A stretch of DNA of 64,000 bases from a virus: positions 1 to 64,000 of IMG/VR virus record IMGVR_UViG_3300019776_000296; one strand, 5' to 3'. A model generated the notes under the pieces. That model made no database searches, had not been told where the DNA came from, and was given only the letters and a program-made list of their open reading frames with translations. How positions within the stretch are numbered: the stretch's first letter is position 1; each line of letters starts with the position of its first letter. The position numbers and the translations under genes were made by a program. Positions 26,301-35,747 of the stretch are shown here, one piece after another.

Positions 26301-29300
26301 GCGCAGACGAATATCCAGACTACTGTCGATGGTATCCATCAGGCAGTGCAGGGAGGTGCAACAACAAACAACAGTTTTACGTCGGTCAAAACTAACCTTG
26401 CTTCAGTCTGGAATAATCTTTGGGATGGGTTGAGCGGCACAGGTTCTCAGACATCAACTGGCAAGGTTGTTGGTGATCTTTTCACTGCTGGCTCGACGGC
26501 CCGTAGTAGGGCTGAGACTGGCATTACGAACGCGGCTACCGCACAGTCTTCTGCCACTACTGCTGATGGTAAAGCTGTTACTGCACAAACTAATTTGCAG
26601 ACAACTGTCGATGGTATTCACCAAGCTGTTCAAGGTGGTGCTACCACAAACAACACGTTTGGTTCTGTCAAGACGAACCTTGCTTCTGTCTGGAATAACC
26701 TATGGGATGGGTTGAGCGGCACCGGCTCTCAAACTTCAACAGGTAAAGTTGTTGGTGATCTGTTTGCCGCCGGTTCTACCGCTAGGAGCCGCGCTGAGAC
26801 TGGTATCACTAACGCTGCGACAGCAGACGCGAAAGCTGTTACGGCAGATGGCAAAGCTGTCACAGCAGATGGGAAGGCGGTCACTGCCCAGAATGTGATC
26901 AATGCTGTTGCGTCTAGCGCAAACCTGGTGATTAGTCCCAACTTTGAAGATTCTACGATTACGCGGATTGCCTATGGTTCTCCGACGATTTCGTATGACA
27001 CGTCTCAAAAGTTTCAGGGCACAAGGAGTTTGAAGTTCACGACGACGGCTGCTTCCTGGCAGGGCATATATCTTGCGCCGACGACAACGGTGTATCGGTA
27101 CAACGTGAAGGTTGGCGACACGTTCAGTGTGAGTCTCCGCATTAAGCCGGATGCCAACAACAACGTGACCGTTGGTTATGTGCGGTTGTTCATGCGTTGG
27201 TGGAACACTACGTCTAGCACTTTGACGGATAACGGTGTGTCGATTAACAATTCGGCCATGTCTACTAACTGGCAAGAGATGAGCGTGTCGGCATCTTGCC
27301 CTTCCGGCTATGACGCTTTGGATATCTTTGTGATAGCCGATCCGACTACCACTGTCGGCAATGACTACTACATCGATGCCGTGTCTGTGCGTGAAGAAAC
27401 TGTTGCCAGGGCGGCTCTTGCTGATGCTGCGACTGCTGATGGGAAAGCTGTTACGGCGCAGGGCGCGGCGACTACCGCTGACGGCAAAGCTGTTACGGCG
27501 CAGACGAATCTACAAACTACAGTGGACGGTATCCATCAGGCTGTCCAGGGTGGTGCGGCAACCAATAATGGGTTCACTTCTGTTAAGACGAACCTTGCTG
27601 CTGTGTGGAACAACATATGGGATGGGTTGAACGGCACTGGTTCTCCGACATCAAGCGGCAAGGTTGTTGGCGATCTGTATACCGCTAGCTCAACGGCTCG
27701 TAGTCGCGCAGAGACAGGTATAACGAACGCTGCGACAGCACAGTCGGCTGCAACTACCGCTGACGGTAAAGCGGTCACAGCACAAACTGCTGCGGCCACC
27801 GCTGACGGCAAAGCAGTCACAGCGGATGGCAAAGCTGTTACAGCACAAACAACTGCGAACAAGTCGATTGACTATGTGCAGTCTGGTACGAACCTTGTTC
27901 CCGATCCAGGATTTGAGAATTCTTCTAGGGACGCTGAGCGTTTGGCGTTGGCTACTGCTGGTGGAACGTACAGCCATGACAGCACCGCTGCGACGAAGAG
28001 GAGCGGTACACGCTCGCTGAAGTGTGTGTGGACTTCCGGCCAGCCGGGTATGTACTTTGGGCCGACGCTTTCTTTGAATGAAACTATTCCTACGAAAGGT
28101 GGTGCGGTATTTAGGCTTTCGCAGTATGCGTATGCGTCAACGATAAACGGCGGCACCAACAAAGTCGGAATGTACTTGTACTGCACTGACTCGACCGGCG
28201 TGAATGCTGGTGTATTCGTTGGCAACGATAAGACGCTTCCTAGTGAGGGTGTTTGGCATTTGCATGACGTATACCTAACTGTCCCAACGGGATACGACAG
28301 GGTGCGCCTGTACTTTGCTTCGATTCGTACTGGTGCTGTTCTCAACGATACGATCTGGTTTGATGAGCTTTCTGCTTATGAGGTTAGCGAGGCCATTCAG
28401 GCTGTCGATGGGATTGTTCAGGCTGTCGATGGTTCTACTGGTACTGGTAACTCTCCTGCTACGGCTAAGACGAAGTTGCAGTCTGTGTGGAATAGCTTGT
28501 GGGACGGGCTAAATGGCACTGGAACGCAGACGGCAAGTGGCAAGGTTGTTGGCGATCTTTACACGGTTGGTTCGACGGCTCGTAGCCGTGCCGAAACTGG
28601 TATAGCCAATGCGGCCACGGCGCAAAGCGCAGCTACCACTGCTGATGGCAAAGCTGTTACAGCACAAACGAATGTACAGACAACGGTGGATAGTATTCAT
28701 CAGGCTGTGCAGGGAGGAACCAGTACTAACAACACGTTTGGTTCCGTTAAGACGAACCTGGCTTCTGTGTGGAATAACCTGTGGGACGGGCTGAATGGCT
28801 CACTTACACAGACATCGACTGGCAAAGTTGTAGGTGATCTTTACACTATTGGGTCTACTGCTCGCGGTAGGGCAGAGACGGGTATCAGTAACGCTGCGAC
28901 AGCCCAGAGTTCAGCTAATACTGTTGACACGCGGGTCGATAGCTATGTTTCCGGCGGTAGTGGAAACCTTTGCAGTAACCCAGGTTTCGAAGATTCAACC
29001 CAGTATCTTGGCGACGGAACATATGCCACTACACCGGCCAGGATCGGTTCACGTTCCTTGAAGATGATTGGTGATGGAACCCAGAACTATGCATATCTGT
29101 CAACCAATAAGACTGCTGGCGTTGACGTTATCGGTGGCGGCAGTAGAACTTACTACATTGAATACTATGTATACGGGGATGCAGCGAACACTCTGACTGG
29201 CACGACAAGCATTCTTGGAGTTGGTGTTTGGGGTTACACAACTGCCAATGTTTATGTGTCAGCAGCAGTTCTCTACACGACGGCCAACGCTGTCGGAAAG

Positions 29301-32168
29301 AGCAACTGGATTCAGGTCAGCGGCACCGTAACGATGGCAACTGATTCAACAATTGCGCGTCTTCGTCCACTCGTTTACATGACTACTGGTGTGCCAGCAG
29401 GCAACTCATTTTATTTCGATAGCATTTTGATCAGAGATATCACTGAGGCTGCTACGGCTGATGCTAAAGCTGTTACTGCTGACGGCAAGGCTGTTACTGC
29501 TGACGGCAAAGCTGTTACAGCAGATGGCAAAGCCGTTGCGGCACAGACCGCTGCCGCTACAGCAGACGGGAAAGCCGTCACGGCAGACGGCAAAGCGGTA
29601 GCGGCTCAGACCGCTGCTGCCACTGCTGACGGTAAGGCTGTTACTGCTGACGGTAAGGCAGTTGCGGCCCAGTCTTCTGCGACTACTGCTGACGGCAAAG
29701 CTGTTACGGCGCAGACGAGTGCGAACAGGGCAACGAGCCTTGCTAAAGATGCGAGCTTGAGCGGCAGCAACATCTGTACTAACGCCGGGTTCGAAGACAA
29801 CAACTACTGGGCTTCTGCAACGTACTTTGTTACTGATCAAAAGCGTACTGGCGCACAGTCTTTGAAGATGACTGGTAATGGTGCAAACCAGGATTACTTC
29901 ATCATCAATGATGGCACGGCGCAGATAGGAAGAATCCCGGCTTCTCCTGGTGATGTGTTCCAGGTTGAGTTCTGGGTGTATGGCGGCGCATCGAATGTTG
30001 GTGGCGGCCAAATCATTTTGTACATGACTGCGTACAACAATGCTCTTGGAACTCTTGGTTCACCGGCCATCACCTACTCGCCTACAACTGCGAATAACAG
30101 TGTGTGGACGAAGGTTACCGGCACAATCACGTTCCCTTCCAATGCAACGTACAACGGTGGAACAACCGCTACAACGATGGCTTCTGTCGGCGCACGCATC
30201 CGGCTTGCTTCTACTGTTCCGCTTACTGATTCGTACTACTTCGATGACGTGATTATTCGTGAAATAACATCTGCTACTGCGGCAAGTGCTGCTGCTGCTA
30301 CGGCAGATGGGAAAGCTGTCACGGCAGATGGCAAAGCTGTCACAGCAGACGGGAAAGCCGTTACTGCACAGACGAACTTGCAGACAACTGTCGATGGCAT
30401 TCATCAGGCGGTAAACGGCGGTACTGCTGCTGGCACGTTTGCATCAGTGAAGACGAACCTCGCCTCCGTGTGGAATAACTTGTGGGATGGGTTGAACGGC
30501 AACCTAACTCAGACAGCTACCGGCAAGGTTGTTGGTGACTTGTTCACCGTTAGTGGTGCGGCCCGTGGACGTGCAGAGCTTGGTGTTAGTAACGCAAGCA
30601 ATGCTGATACGAAGGCGCAGAACACATTGAATAATGTGGCTGCGGCATTCAGCGGTGCGGATGTCATACCGGCTGACACGCTTCCCGCAGAAGCACTTTC
30701 GGCTATGCAGAAAGCGTATGAAACGCTTGGTGACCACACTCAGGCCATCAATGAGCTTCAGGCAAACAAGACAAACGGTTCTGTCAAGGGCGCGGTCTAC
30801 AACGTCAATTTCAAGAACTACGCTGACGGTGCTATGCCGTCTGACTGGACTGTAACCTACAGCGGCGCAGGCACTTCCACTATTGGCATCACTGGTGGGT
30901 TGGCGTGTTGGCGAACCATTAACAACGCTAACCGTGACGCGAAGATCATCTATAACTTTGCCACTAACACTGACTATCAGTTGTTAAAGGGCACGATGTC
31001 TTCGCCGCCTGAGCAAGCGAAAGCTGGGGGCACTGCACCAAAGTTCAGTGCTATCGGACGTATCAGTGCTGACGGCAACAGCTATGTGTGGGCCAGGGCT
31101 TATGCCAGTGGGTTCCTACAGTTCACTGGAGAGATGGGCTACACACTCAACGGTGTTGAGACTGTGTGGGCTTCTGGCATTCCGTTGACGTGGAGCTTGG
31201 ACATGACGTTCAAGGTTGGCAACGGTACGAATTCACGTCAGTACCAAGTGTATTCGGGTTCCACTCTGGTCAAGGAGTGGGACGAGACTTACGTCAATGG
31301 TGTTAGCGGAACGATCAACGAGTCGCGGAGTTTGATGAATGGCGACTGGTTGGTCAGCCGTGGTGCTGCAACTGCTGGCACATTCACGCTTACTTATGAC
31401 GGTGTGACTACTGCTGCCATTGCTTACAACGCAAGTGCCGCAACGGTTAAGGCCGCACTGAACACGGCACGATCTACTGGCGGTAAGGCGGCAGTATCGT
31501 TCTTTGTCAACGCGACGACGAACGGTTGGTACATCGACACGCCGGATTCGACGCTTGCTATGACCGGAACTGGAACTCTTACCGGCGGTACGCTGACGTT
31601 GACTCAGCAGACCGCCCGTAAATGGGGTTCTATTGCCCAGATTCGCGGCGGCACAAGCACATACGCCATATCGGGCAAGGTTGGTGCATGTTCGATTGCC
31701 GACAACCCGACACCGGATGTTAATGGTTCAGTTGCCAGGATGGTTCGCGTATCAACAAGCACCACAACGTATACCGGCGGCAGCGCAGAAACATTCATTG
31801 GCAACGGGTTCTTCGACACCGTTGTGCATGAGAGCCTTGATGTCGATGCTAACACCGCTGACAGCACGTTCACTGTGGTCGAGGGTAAGCCGTACATCAT
31901 CACAGCAAGGGTGCTGACTGGAAACGTATCTGCTTGGGGCAGTTTGATTTTGCAGGTTTACAGGAGCGGCTCGTGGCAGAGCATGCAGTACGGAAACCCA
32001 ATACAAACCAACGATGCTGAAGCAGCTATATCCGGCAACTGGATTCAGTATCTGAATGCCGGTGAGAAGGTTCGGCTCGCTTACACCAGGGCTGGTATCA
32101 CTACAACCTCTCTGACTGGGGAGAGTTCTGGAAAGAAAACATTTTTTGCCATTACCGGGGCCGGTTAA
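23352..32168 (+). CDS. Giant repeat-built tail fibre with carbohydrate-binding modules
   Basis: 2,938 residues, GTG start. It is built from about eleven modules around VDGIHQAVQGG and VWNNLWDGL (about 60 residues), heptad-like linkers with at least 25 copies of ADGKAV, and six jelly-roll modules. Each jelly-roll starts with an N-x-x-FE(N/D) motif and ends in YYFDxVxxRE, as in CBM_4_9-like domains. The last ~450 residues form a different C-terminal region with LamG-like texture (YADGAMPSDWTVTYS). It probably binds host envelope glycans. The repeats share protein sequence but differ at many synonymous sites. Confidence 0.85.
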   Translation: MTIPFDPTPTEPTPAINQLDGTVMGAALSGLSGRTEANVKSTLKSQLQNNNTSSWSTLWDQFKEQIKSPFTFDNVSTGGNILANPGFENSAFALVGANSPAYNTVSAYVLNGTRSCRLAGGGSSLVAKAYLYSNATTSIAIPCSQYEWFYLECYVKGDATNVQTSGGTGGVRIGVEWFNSSGTATYLNAGSLDATTALKAGWTKLSGYVQMPVGAVSYKPMVSLTTGVPVTEKYYFDQCVLKEHTWAQGIIDRVAQGIKGTNAPTGNTLQTISENLQDAWSNFWDGLMGSTGTTGKLPTDVKTAAGGVRSTANTASTNANTANTGVQGTVDGIFQGVFGGSSTGNSLTQIGANLQSGWAKLWDGLTGGSGSSAKLPGDVQTAAGSVRSTANTASTNANTANTSVQSTVDGIHQAVQGGSATGNGLTTIKTNLASVWNNLWDGLSGNASQTSSGKIFSDLFTAGGAARSRAELGVSNAATAQSSATTADGKAVTAQTNLQTTVDGIHQAVQGGAGTNNSFTSVKTNLASVWNNLWDGLSGNSTQASTGKIFSDLFTAGGAARSRAELGVSNAATAQSSATTADGKAVTAQTNLQTTVDGIHQAVQGGSSTNNGFTSVKTNLASVWNNLWDGLSGNASQTSSGKIFSDLFTAGGAARSRAELGVSNAATAQTAATTADGKAVAADGKAVVAQGLTSTLMLTGSNMLPNGSFENSSFFLQNVGGSYSTEQKNSGTQSAKVISNASSAYVYVTADTTATKPISGIVAGDVLYLEFWVYGKSTNVQTTGGTNAIQMVIGWQNSSLTSTGFAFLQRTASTALNNGWTKVSGYTTAAPAGTTNFRAYLELTGNVATGETYYFDDVVVQRVTEGYVADGKAATAQTNLQTTVDGIHQAVQGGAATNNGFTSVKTNLAAVWNNLWDGLSGTGSQTSTGKVVGDLFAAGSTARSRAETGITNAATADAKAVTADGKAVTADGKAVTADGKAVTAQTNIQTTVDGIHQAVQGGATTNNSFTSVKTNLASVWNNLWDGLSGTGSQTSTGKVVGDLFTAGSTARSRAETGITNAATAQSSATTADGKAVTAQTNLQTTVDGIHQAVQGGATTNNTFGSVKTNLASVWNNLWDGLSGTGSQTSTGKVVGDLFAAGSTARSRAETGITNAATADAKAVTADGKAVTADGKAVTAQNVINAVASSANLVISPNFEDSTITRIAYGSPTISYDTSQKFQGTRSLKFTTTAASWQGIYLAPTTTVYRYNVKVGDTFSVSLRIKPDANNNVTVGYVRLFMRWWNTTSSTLTDNGVSINNSAMSTNWQEMSVSASCPSGYDALDIFVIADPTTTVGNDYYIDAVSVREETVARAALADAATADGKAVTAQGAATTADGKAVTAQTNLQTTVDGIHQAVQGGAATNNGFTSVKTNLAAVWNNIWDGLNGTGSPTSSGKVVGDLYTASSTARSRAETGITNAATAQSAATTADGKAVTAQTAAATADGKAVTADGKAVTAQTTANKSIDYVQSGTNLVPDPGFENSSRDAERLALATAGGTYSHDSTAATKRSGTRSLKCVWTSGQPGMYFGPTLSLNETIPTKGGAVFRLSQYAYASTINGGTNKVGMYLYCTDSTGVNAGVFVGNDKTLPSEGVWHLHDVYLTVPTGYDRVRLYFASIRTGAVLNDTIWFDELSAYEVSEAIQAVDGIVQAVDGSTGTGNSPATAKTKLQSVWNSLWDGLNGTGTQTASGKVVGDLYTVGSTARSRAETGIANAATAQSAATTADGKAVTAQTNVQTTVDSIHQAVQGGTSTNNTFGSVKTNLASVWNNLWDGLNGSLTQTSTGKVVGDLYTIGSTARGRAETGISNAATAQSSANTVDTRVDSYVSGGSGNLCSNPGFEDSTQYLGDGTYATTPARIGSRSLKMIGDGTQNYAYLSTNKTAGVDVIGGGSRTYYIEYYVYGDAANTLTGTTSILGVGVWGYTTANVYVSAAVLYTTANAVGKSNWIQVSGTVTMATDSTIARLRPLVYMTTGVPAGNSFYFDSILIRDITEAATADAKAVTADGKAVTADGKAVTADGKAVAAQTAAATADGKAVTADGKAVAAQTAAATADGKAVTADGKAVAAQSSATTADGKAVTAQTSANRATSLAKDASLSGSNICTNAGFEDNNYWASATYFVTDQKRTGAQSLKMTGNGANQDYFIINDGTAQIGRIPASPGDVFQVEFWVYGGASNVGGGQIILYMTAYNNALGTLGSPAITYSPTTANNSVWTKVTGTITFPSNATYNGGTTATTMASVGARIRLASTVPLTDSYYFDDVIIREITSATAASAAAATADGKAVTADGKAVTADGKAVTAQTNLQTTVDGIHQAVNGGTAAGTFASVKTNLASVWNNLWDGLNGNLTQTATGKVVGDLFTVSGAARGRAELGVSNASNADTKAQNTLNNVAAAFSGADVIPADTLPAEALSAMQKAYETLGDHTQAINELQANKTNGSVKGAVYNVNFKNYADGAMPSDWTVTYSGAGTSTIGITGGLACWRTINNANRDAKIIYNFATNTDYQLLKGTMSSPPEQAKAGGTAPKFSAIGRISADGNSYVWARAYASGFLQFTGEMGYTLNGVETVWASGIPLTWSLDMTFKVGNGTNSRQYQVYSGSTLVKEWDETYVNGVSGTINESRSLMNGDWLVSRGAATAGTFTLTYDGVTTAAIAYNASAATVKAALNTARSTGGKAAVSFFVNATTNGWYIDTPDSTLAMTGTGTLTGGTLTLTQQTARKWGSIAQIRGGTSTYAISGKVGACSIADNPTPDVNGSVARMVRVSTSTTTYTGGSAETFIGNGFFDTVVHESLDVDANTADSTFTVVEGKPYIITARVLTGNVSAWGSLILQVYRSGSWQSMQYGNPIQTNDAEAAISGNWIQYLNAGEKVRLAYTRAGITTTSLTGESSGKKTFFAITGAG
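24580..30600 (+). repeat. In-gene tandem modules of the tail fibre
   Basis: Coding repeats of roughly 200-400 bp, unevenly spaced because carbohydrate-binding modules are inserted between them. The protein modules are highly similar, yet the DNA copies use different synonymous codons (for example GGCAAGATTTTTAGT versus GGTAAAATTTTTAGT). That should lower recombinational loss. This is not a CRISPR array: no short palindromic repeats with unique spacers. Confidence 0.8.
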
Positions 32169-32182
32169 ACAAAAGGTCGCGG

Positions 32183-32205
32183 TATACTAAATGTGCTGCG
32201 GCACA
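32183..32205 (+). promoter_or_regulatory. Promoter -10 with 5'-end hairpin
   Basis: TATACT (32183-32188) follows the fibre stop. A perfect hairpin TGTGC/GCACA with loop TGCG (32192-32205) follows where the RNA would begin, then AAAGGAACAAACT and the ATG at 32228. The hairpin at the likely 5' end could stabilise the transcript. No strong -35 is visible. Confidence 0.45.
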
Positions 32206-32227
32206 ACTATTTTGAAAGGAACAAACT

Positions 32228-32470
32228 ATGCCTCCTTCAGCACCTAAGGTGTATGAGACGGGACACATTCGGCGCAACACCGAAACTGGTGAGGTCGCTC
32301 TTCGTACCATCTTCCCTGAGGATCAAGGGCCACAGATGGCGAACATGGCGTGGCTGATCGCCACCAAGAACGTCGGCGCACGGAACTGCCCCACCACTGA
32401 GGTCGAGCAGACCGGGTGGGTCGATCTGTTTGCTCCTACTCCGGTCGAATCACCCACTCCCGCTGAGTGA
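32228..32470 (+). CDS. Small hypothetical protein
   Basis: 80 residues, ATG after AAAGGAACAAACT. It has its own promoter-like region. The C-terminus is Pro-rich and low-complexity (PTPVESPTPAE). It may be a tail or virion accessory; family unknown. Confidence 0.7.
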   Translation: MPPSAPKVYETGHIRRNTETGEVALRTIFPEDQGPQMANMAWLIATKNVGARNCPTTEVEQTGWVDLFAPTPVESPTPAE

Positions 32471-32475
32471 TTCAC

Positions 32476-32505
32476 TGGTAAAATTGAAGTAGGAGAACTC
32501 TCTCC
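32476..32505 (+). promoter_or_regulatory. Extended -10 promoter with start-proximal hairpin
   Basis: TGGTAAAAT (32476-32484) is an extended -10 box. The RNA would begin near AAGTAGG and fold GGAGA/TCTCC with loop ACTC at 32492-32505. A near copy of the segment (CACTGGTAMAATYRAAGTAG) occurs before the small gene at 49,719, which argues for a shared phage promoter type. Confidence 0.5.
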
Positions 32506-32564
32506 TCTTCTTTTCATTCTTCGTCGGGGCAGTCGGCGTTCCCTATCTGGAGATGCCTTGCCCC

Positions 32565-32942
32565 ATGAACATCACCGAATGGCCCAATCCAGAGAACTGG
32601 ATGGACATACTTGATCATGTCCTTGTTGCCTTATTTATGTTGGCGATTGCTGTTGTGCCGTCATGGATTTCGATACGAGGAAACAAGGGGATCAAGGCCA
32701 TCAAGGATCAAGTGGTAAACGGTCATACGAGTGCGCTGCGTGATGATCTAGACAAGGCTTTGCAGGCCATTGCCATTCTTGGTGATGACTTGGCGAACTT
32801 TCGTCATGCGATCACTAAGGACGTAAGTCATTTGCGCCGTGAGCTTTCCGACGAGGAAGAGCGCAGGCGTAGCAATATTTCTGATATACGTTCGGAGTAT
32901 GACCGGCGTTTCTCTAACATCGATGATCGTTTGGATGGGTGA
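32565..32942 (+). CDS. Membrane-anchored coiled-coil protein
   Basis: 125 residues from ATG 32565; ATG 32553 is also possible but abuts the GGAG. One transmembrane segment (about residues 18-36, LVALFMLAIAVVP) is followed by a long charged coiled coil to the C-terminus. The pattern matches DUF2746-like proteins near actinophage lysis genes. It may act with the holin; role inferred. Confidence 0.65.
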   Translation: MNITEWPNPENWMDILDHVLVALFMLAIAVVPSWISIRGNKGIKAIKDQVVNGHTSALRDDLDKALQAIAILGDDLANFRHAITKDVSHLRRELSDEEERRRSNISDIRSEYDRRFSNIDDRLDG

Positions 32943-33955
32943 TGACAACTTCTTGGCTGCCTAACACTAAGGTTGAAAACAATCGTGTCATCGATCTGAA
33001 TCGCGGTAACCAGGCGACGTGGGTGTATTCGCTTGGTGGCAATAAGTCTTTCCCTGCTGGCACTACTGCGACTCTGGTGTTTACCAATAGCTACGGCCAG
33101 ACGTTGGCGACGTGGGTTGGGACTGTTGCGGTGTCTGCCGGGACGATCACCTTCGATCAGCCGTCGAGTGATGCGGATGCGATTGCCCGTGGTTCTAACT
33201 GGCAGTTGTTTGCGACGATCAGTGGTGTGAATCGTCTTCTGTCACAAGGGCTTGTGATTCGCAACGAGGCTCCGTACCCAGATGCGCCGCCGCTGTCTTC
33301 TGAGTATGACGGTGCGCGTTATCAGTACTCGTTCGGAACTCCAGGCTATCTGTCTGACCCAGCATGGCGTGTATTAAATGGCCTGCCAACGGTTTACGAT
33401 AACTCTGCTCGTAGCCTTCCGAATGCTTGTGGTGCTGGTTCGATTGTTGGCGGCACGCTTTCGATCTACGGTAAGGCTTCGATGCTGTGGTATGCACCGC
33501 TGCGTACTGACGCAGTTCGGTTGACGTACACCACAATTCGTAGCGGCATCTATTCGAACGGTGATCTGTTTTCTGTTATCTGTTCGAACTATGACATGAC
33601 GAACTGGGTTGGGTTCAGGCATCGTCAGGTGTGGGGTGCCGGTGCTAGCGGATTCCTTGGTGGCTGGGCGCAGGACGAGTTGTCGGTTGTTGTTGGCAGC
33701 GGCCCGATTACCTACACGGTGAAGGTAAGTAATCCTGGCGACACTGAGAACAACAGTTACTACACAGCGGAGTACAACCCATTCTCCAATACCTACACGC
33801 TGTGGCAGGGAACAACTGTCAAGGTTCAGTGGACTGATTCAACAAATCTTGTGGATCATGGTCTGGGAGAACGGTATGTAGGCTTCTCGTTCAAGGGTGA
33901 CGTGCTTGAGGCCGGTGTTCAGGTGTCCGATTGGCTGATTGGTGATGCGCCTTAA
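32942..33955 (+). CDS. Minor tail/appendage protein
   Basis: 337 residues, TGATG overlap with the previous gene. The N-terminal ~110 residues resemble an actinophage beta-sandwich (WVYSLGGNKSFPAGTTATLVF), followed by a larger LamG-like beta domain. It sits between the coiled-coil protein and endolysin. A tail appendage is likely; a cell-binding role is inferred. Confidence 0.65.
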   Translation: MTTSWLPNTKVENNRVIDLNRGNQATWVYSLGGNKSFPAGTTATLVFTNSYGQTLATWVGTVAVSAGTITFDQPSSDADAIARGSNWQLFATISGVNRLLSQGLVIRNEAPYPDAPPLSSEYDGARYQYSFGTPGYLSDPAWRVLNGLPTVYDNSARSLPNACGAGSIVGGTLSIYGKASMLWYAPLRTDAVRLTYTTIRSGIYSNGDLFSVICSNYDMTNWVGFRHRQVWGAGASGFLGGWAQDELSVVVGSGPITYTVKVSNPGDTENNSYYTAEYNPFSNTYTLWQGTTVKVQWTDSTNLVDHGLGERYVGFSFKGDVLEAGVQVSDWLIGDAP

Positions 33956-35257
33956 ATGACTGAGAAGATTCTCCCGTATGACAAATCCATTGTGCCGCAA
34001 GAGCGTTACTGGGATTGCGGCCCAGCTTCTACTCAGGTTCTGTTATCTGGCTTGGGAATTCAAGTTTCGGAGAATGATCTCATTCGCGAGATCGGAACAG
34101 ATGAAGATGGAACAGATTTCGTCGGCCTGATCGAAAATTATTTAGACCGCAGGCTTCCGAATGCCAGGTACACCAGCGTCTACCTTGAGAGCGATCCTCC
34201 AACTCAGGCGCAGAAAGATGCGTTGTGGCGCAACGTAACTCAGTCAATTGATGCAGGGTACGGCGTTATTATGAACTGGGTTTCGCCGCCTGGTAACAGG
34301 CCGCGTGCAATCAAGGGTTCAGAGCAGCCGTGGTACGGCAACAATACTGTGTTCCACTATGTGGCCTGTATGGGTTACTCCGACAATGACGGTCGCGCTT
34401 ACTGGATACCAGACCCAGGTTTTAAACCGTTCGGGTACTGGGTTCCCCATGATGGTCAGGGTTCTGCGTCTTCTTTGATCCCGCCAAAGGGTTACTGCTA
34501 CGCGAATGTTGTTGCCGCGCAACCGAAAAAAGAAACTCTTTCTCGCGATCAGTATGCGGCTGCGATCATCAGCGAGGGGCAGCGTGCCCGTTCCGGTGAG
34601 GGTAAGCTTGATCATCCTGTGATGACTGAGCGTGGTATCACGATAGCTTTGGCTACAGCGTTGGTGGAGTCGAACCTCCGCATGTATGCGAACAACGGTG
34701 ATCCAGAAAGCTTGAACTTTCCTTATGACGCAATATCTTCCGACTTCAACTCCACCGGCCTGTTCCAGCAGAGGGCGCAGTGGTGGGGAACTATTGCAGA
34801 CAGAATGGACGCATCACGTTCTGCCGCAATGTTTTACAACGCTTTGTCAAAACTGCCGTACAACGATACGTCGAAGTCGCCTGGATCGTGGGCGCAGGCT
34901 GTTCAGCGGTCTGCGTTCCCGTCTCGCTATGACGAGAAGTATGCGGAAGCTGAAAAGCTTTATGGCAGTTTGGTAAAGAAGCCAGAGCCGACTCCTCCTC
35001 CTGCTCCAGTGCCTCAGCCGAATCCGGTGCCGCCGGTTGTTCCGACTGTTGATACGAGCATCAAGGTTCGTCCAAATGTTGTGGTACTCAAGACTCTTGC
35101 TGAGTTGGGTGACAGGGATTGCTTGTCGCTTCTGTCAGCTATTGCTGGCCTTGATGTTTCGGATCGATCAGATGACGTGTACCTGGCGAGAAAGATTCTG
35201 TCCCATGTCGAGTCAACCAGACCTTCTGTGTTGACCGACTTCCTGAAAGGTGTTTGA
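33956..35257 (+). CDS. Endolysin: C39-like peptidase plus lysozyme-like domain
   Basis: 433 residues. The N-terminal domain has WDCGPAS with catalytic-type Cys21 and a VFHYVACMGY His near residue 135, as in C39_2 peptidases. The middle domain (~200-340) has ALVESNLRMYAN and STGLFQQRAQWWG, the pattern of transglycosylase/lysozyme-like domains in actinophage LysA. A Pro-rich linker leads to a C-terminal domain (~370-433), probably wall-binding. It cuts peptidoglycan at lysis. The holin follows. Confidence 0.88.
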   Translation: MTEKILPYDKSIVPQERYWDCGPASTQVLLSGLGIQVSENDLIREIGTDEDGTDFVGLIENYLDRRLPNARYTSVYLESDPPTQAQKDALWRNVTQSIDAGYGVIMNWVSPPGNRPRAIKGSEQPWYGNNTVFHYVACMGYSDNDGRAYWIPDPGFKPFGYWVPHDGQGSASSLIPPKGYCYANVVAAQPKKETLSRDQYAAAIISEGQRARSGEGKLDHPVMTERGITIALATALVESNLRMYANNGDPESLNFPYDAISSDFNSTGLFQQRAQWWGTIADRMDASRSAAMFYNALSKLPYNDTSKSPGSWAQAVQRSAFPSRYDEKYAEAEKLYGSLVKKPEPTPPPAPVPQPNPVPPVVPTVDTSIKVRPNVVVLKTLAELGDRDCLSLLSAIAGLDVSDRSDDVYLARKILSHVESTRPSVLTDFLKGV

Positions 35258-35263
35258 TCGCAG

Positions 35264-35659
35264 ATGAATTCAAAGTTTCGCCAGACCGCTTACCTTGTCG
35301 GCACTATCGCTACCGGCCTGATCACACTGTTCTCTGTGTGGAACGGAATCTCCGGTGAGGCGGCAACAGCGTTGTCTAACACCGTGACTGCCCTGCTGGG
35401 CCTGCTTGGTGTTGGTGCTACGGCTACGGCTACCGCTGTGGTTTCGAAGCAGCGTAAGGATGGCGTGTTCTCCGACAAGCCTTCTCTCACACCGGCAGAG
35501 CAGGCGATCACTGGTATCCAGGCGACGGTAGCTCAGGCAGAGAACGCTGCCGACGAGATGCGGAAGCTTCAGGATGCTGTCAGCGGTGCGCTGGGTAGCG
35601 TGCCGATTGTTGGCCCGTTGACTCAGCAGGTAATCGACTCTCTAAAATTTGGGAAGTAG
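35264..35659 (+). CDS. Holin
   Basis: 131 residues with two hydrophobic segments (about 9-27 and 38-60) and a charged helical C-terminus. It lies 6 nt after the endolysin. Layout and composition (ALSNTVTALLGLLGVGATATATAV) match r1t-type holins. It would form membrane lesions that trigger lysis. Confidence 0.85.
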   Translation: MNSKFRQTAYLVGTIATGLITLFSVWNGISGEAATALSNTVTALLGLLGVGATATATAVVSKQRKDGVFSDKPSLTPAEQAITGIQATVAQAENAADEMRKLQDAVSGALGSVPIVGPLTQQVIDSLKFGK

Positions 35660-35677
35660 CTTCCCGCTCAAGCTGGT

Positions 35678-35702
35678 GATGTTTTGATGTTTTCAAAACA
35701 TC
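35678..35702 (+). terminator. AT-rich hairpin after holin
   Basis: Perfect 10-bp stem GATGTTTTGA/TCAAAACATC with a 5-nt loop, followed by ATCAGTTTGCTTT. It may be a weak terminator for late transcripts or an operator for the redoxin gene promoter. Confidence 0.45.
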
Positions 35703-35717
35703 ATCAGTTTGCTTTGT

Positions 35718-35740
35718 GCTGCAACGATTTTCGATAGGAT
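35718..35740 (+). promoter_or_regulatory. GYTGCAACGA-N7-TANNNT motif before NrdH-like gene
   Basis: GCTGCAACGA, 7 nt, then TAGGAT. The same word at the same 7-nt spacing precedes TA-box-like hexamers at 36,866 and 42,826, and with one base changed (GCAACGG) at 47,575. It could be a promoter or activator site. TAGGA here may also serve as the ribosome binding site. Confidence 0.4.
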
Positions 35741-35747
35741 AGGAGCT

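Noticed and set aside
23900-30600. CRISPR-like or satellite repeats
   Set aside because: Repeats are in-frame protein modules with synonymous drift, not short repeats with unique spacers.
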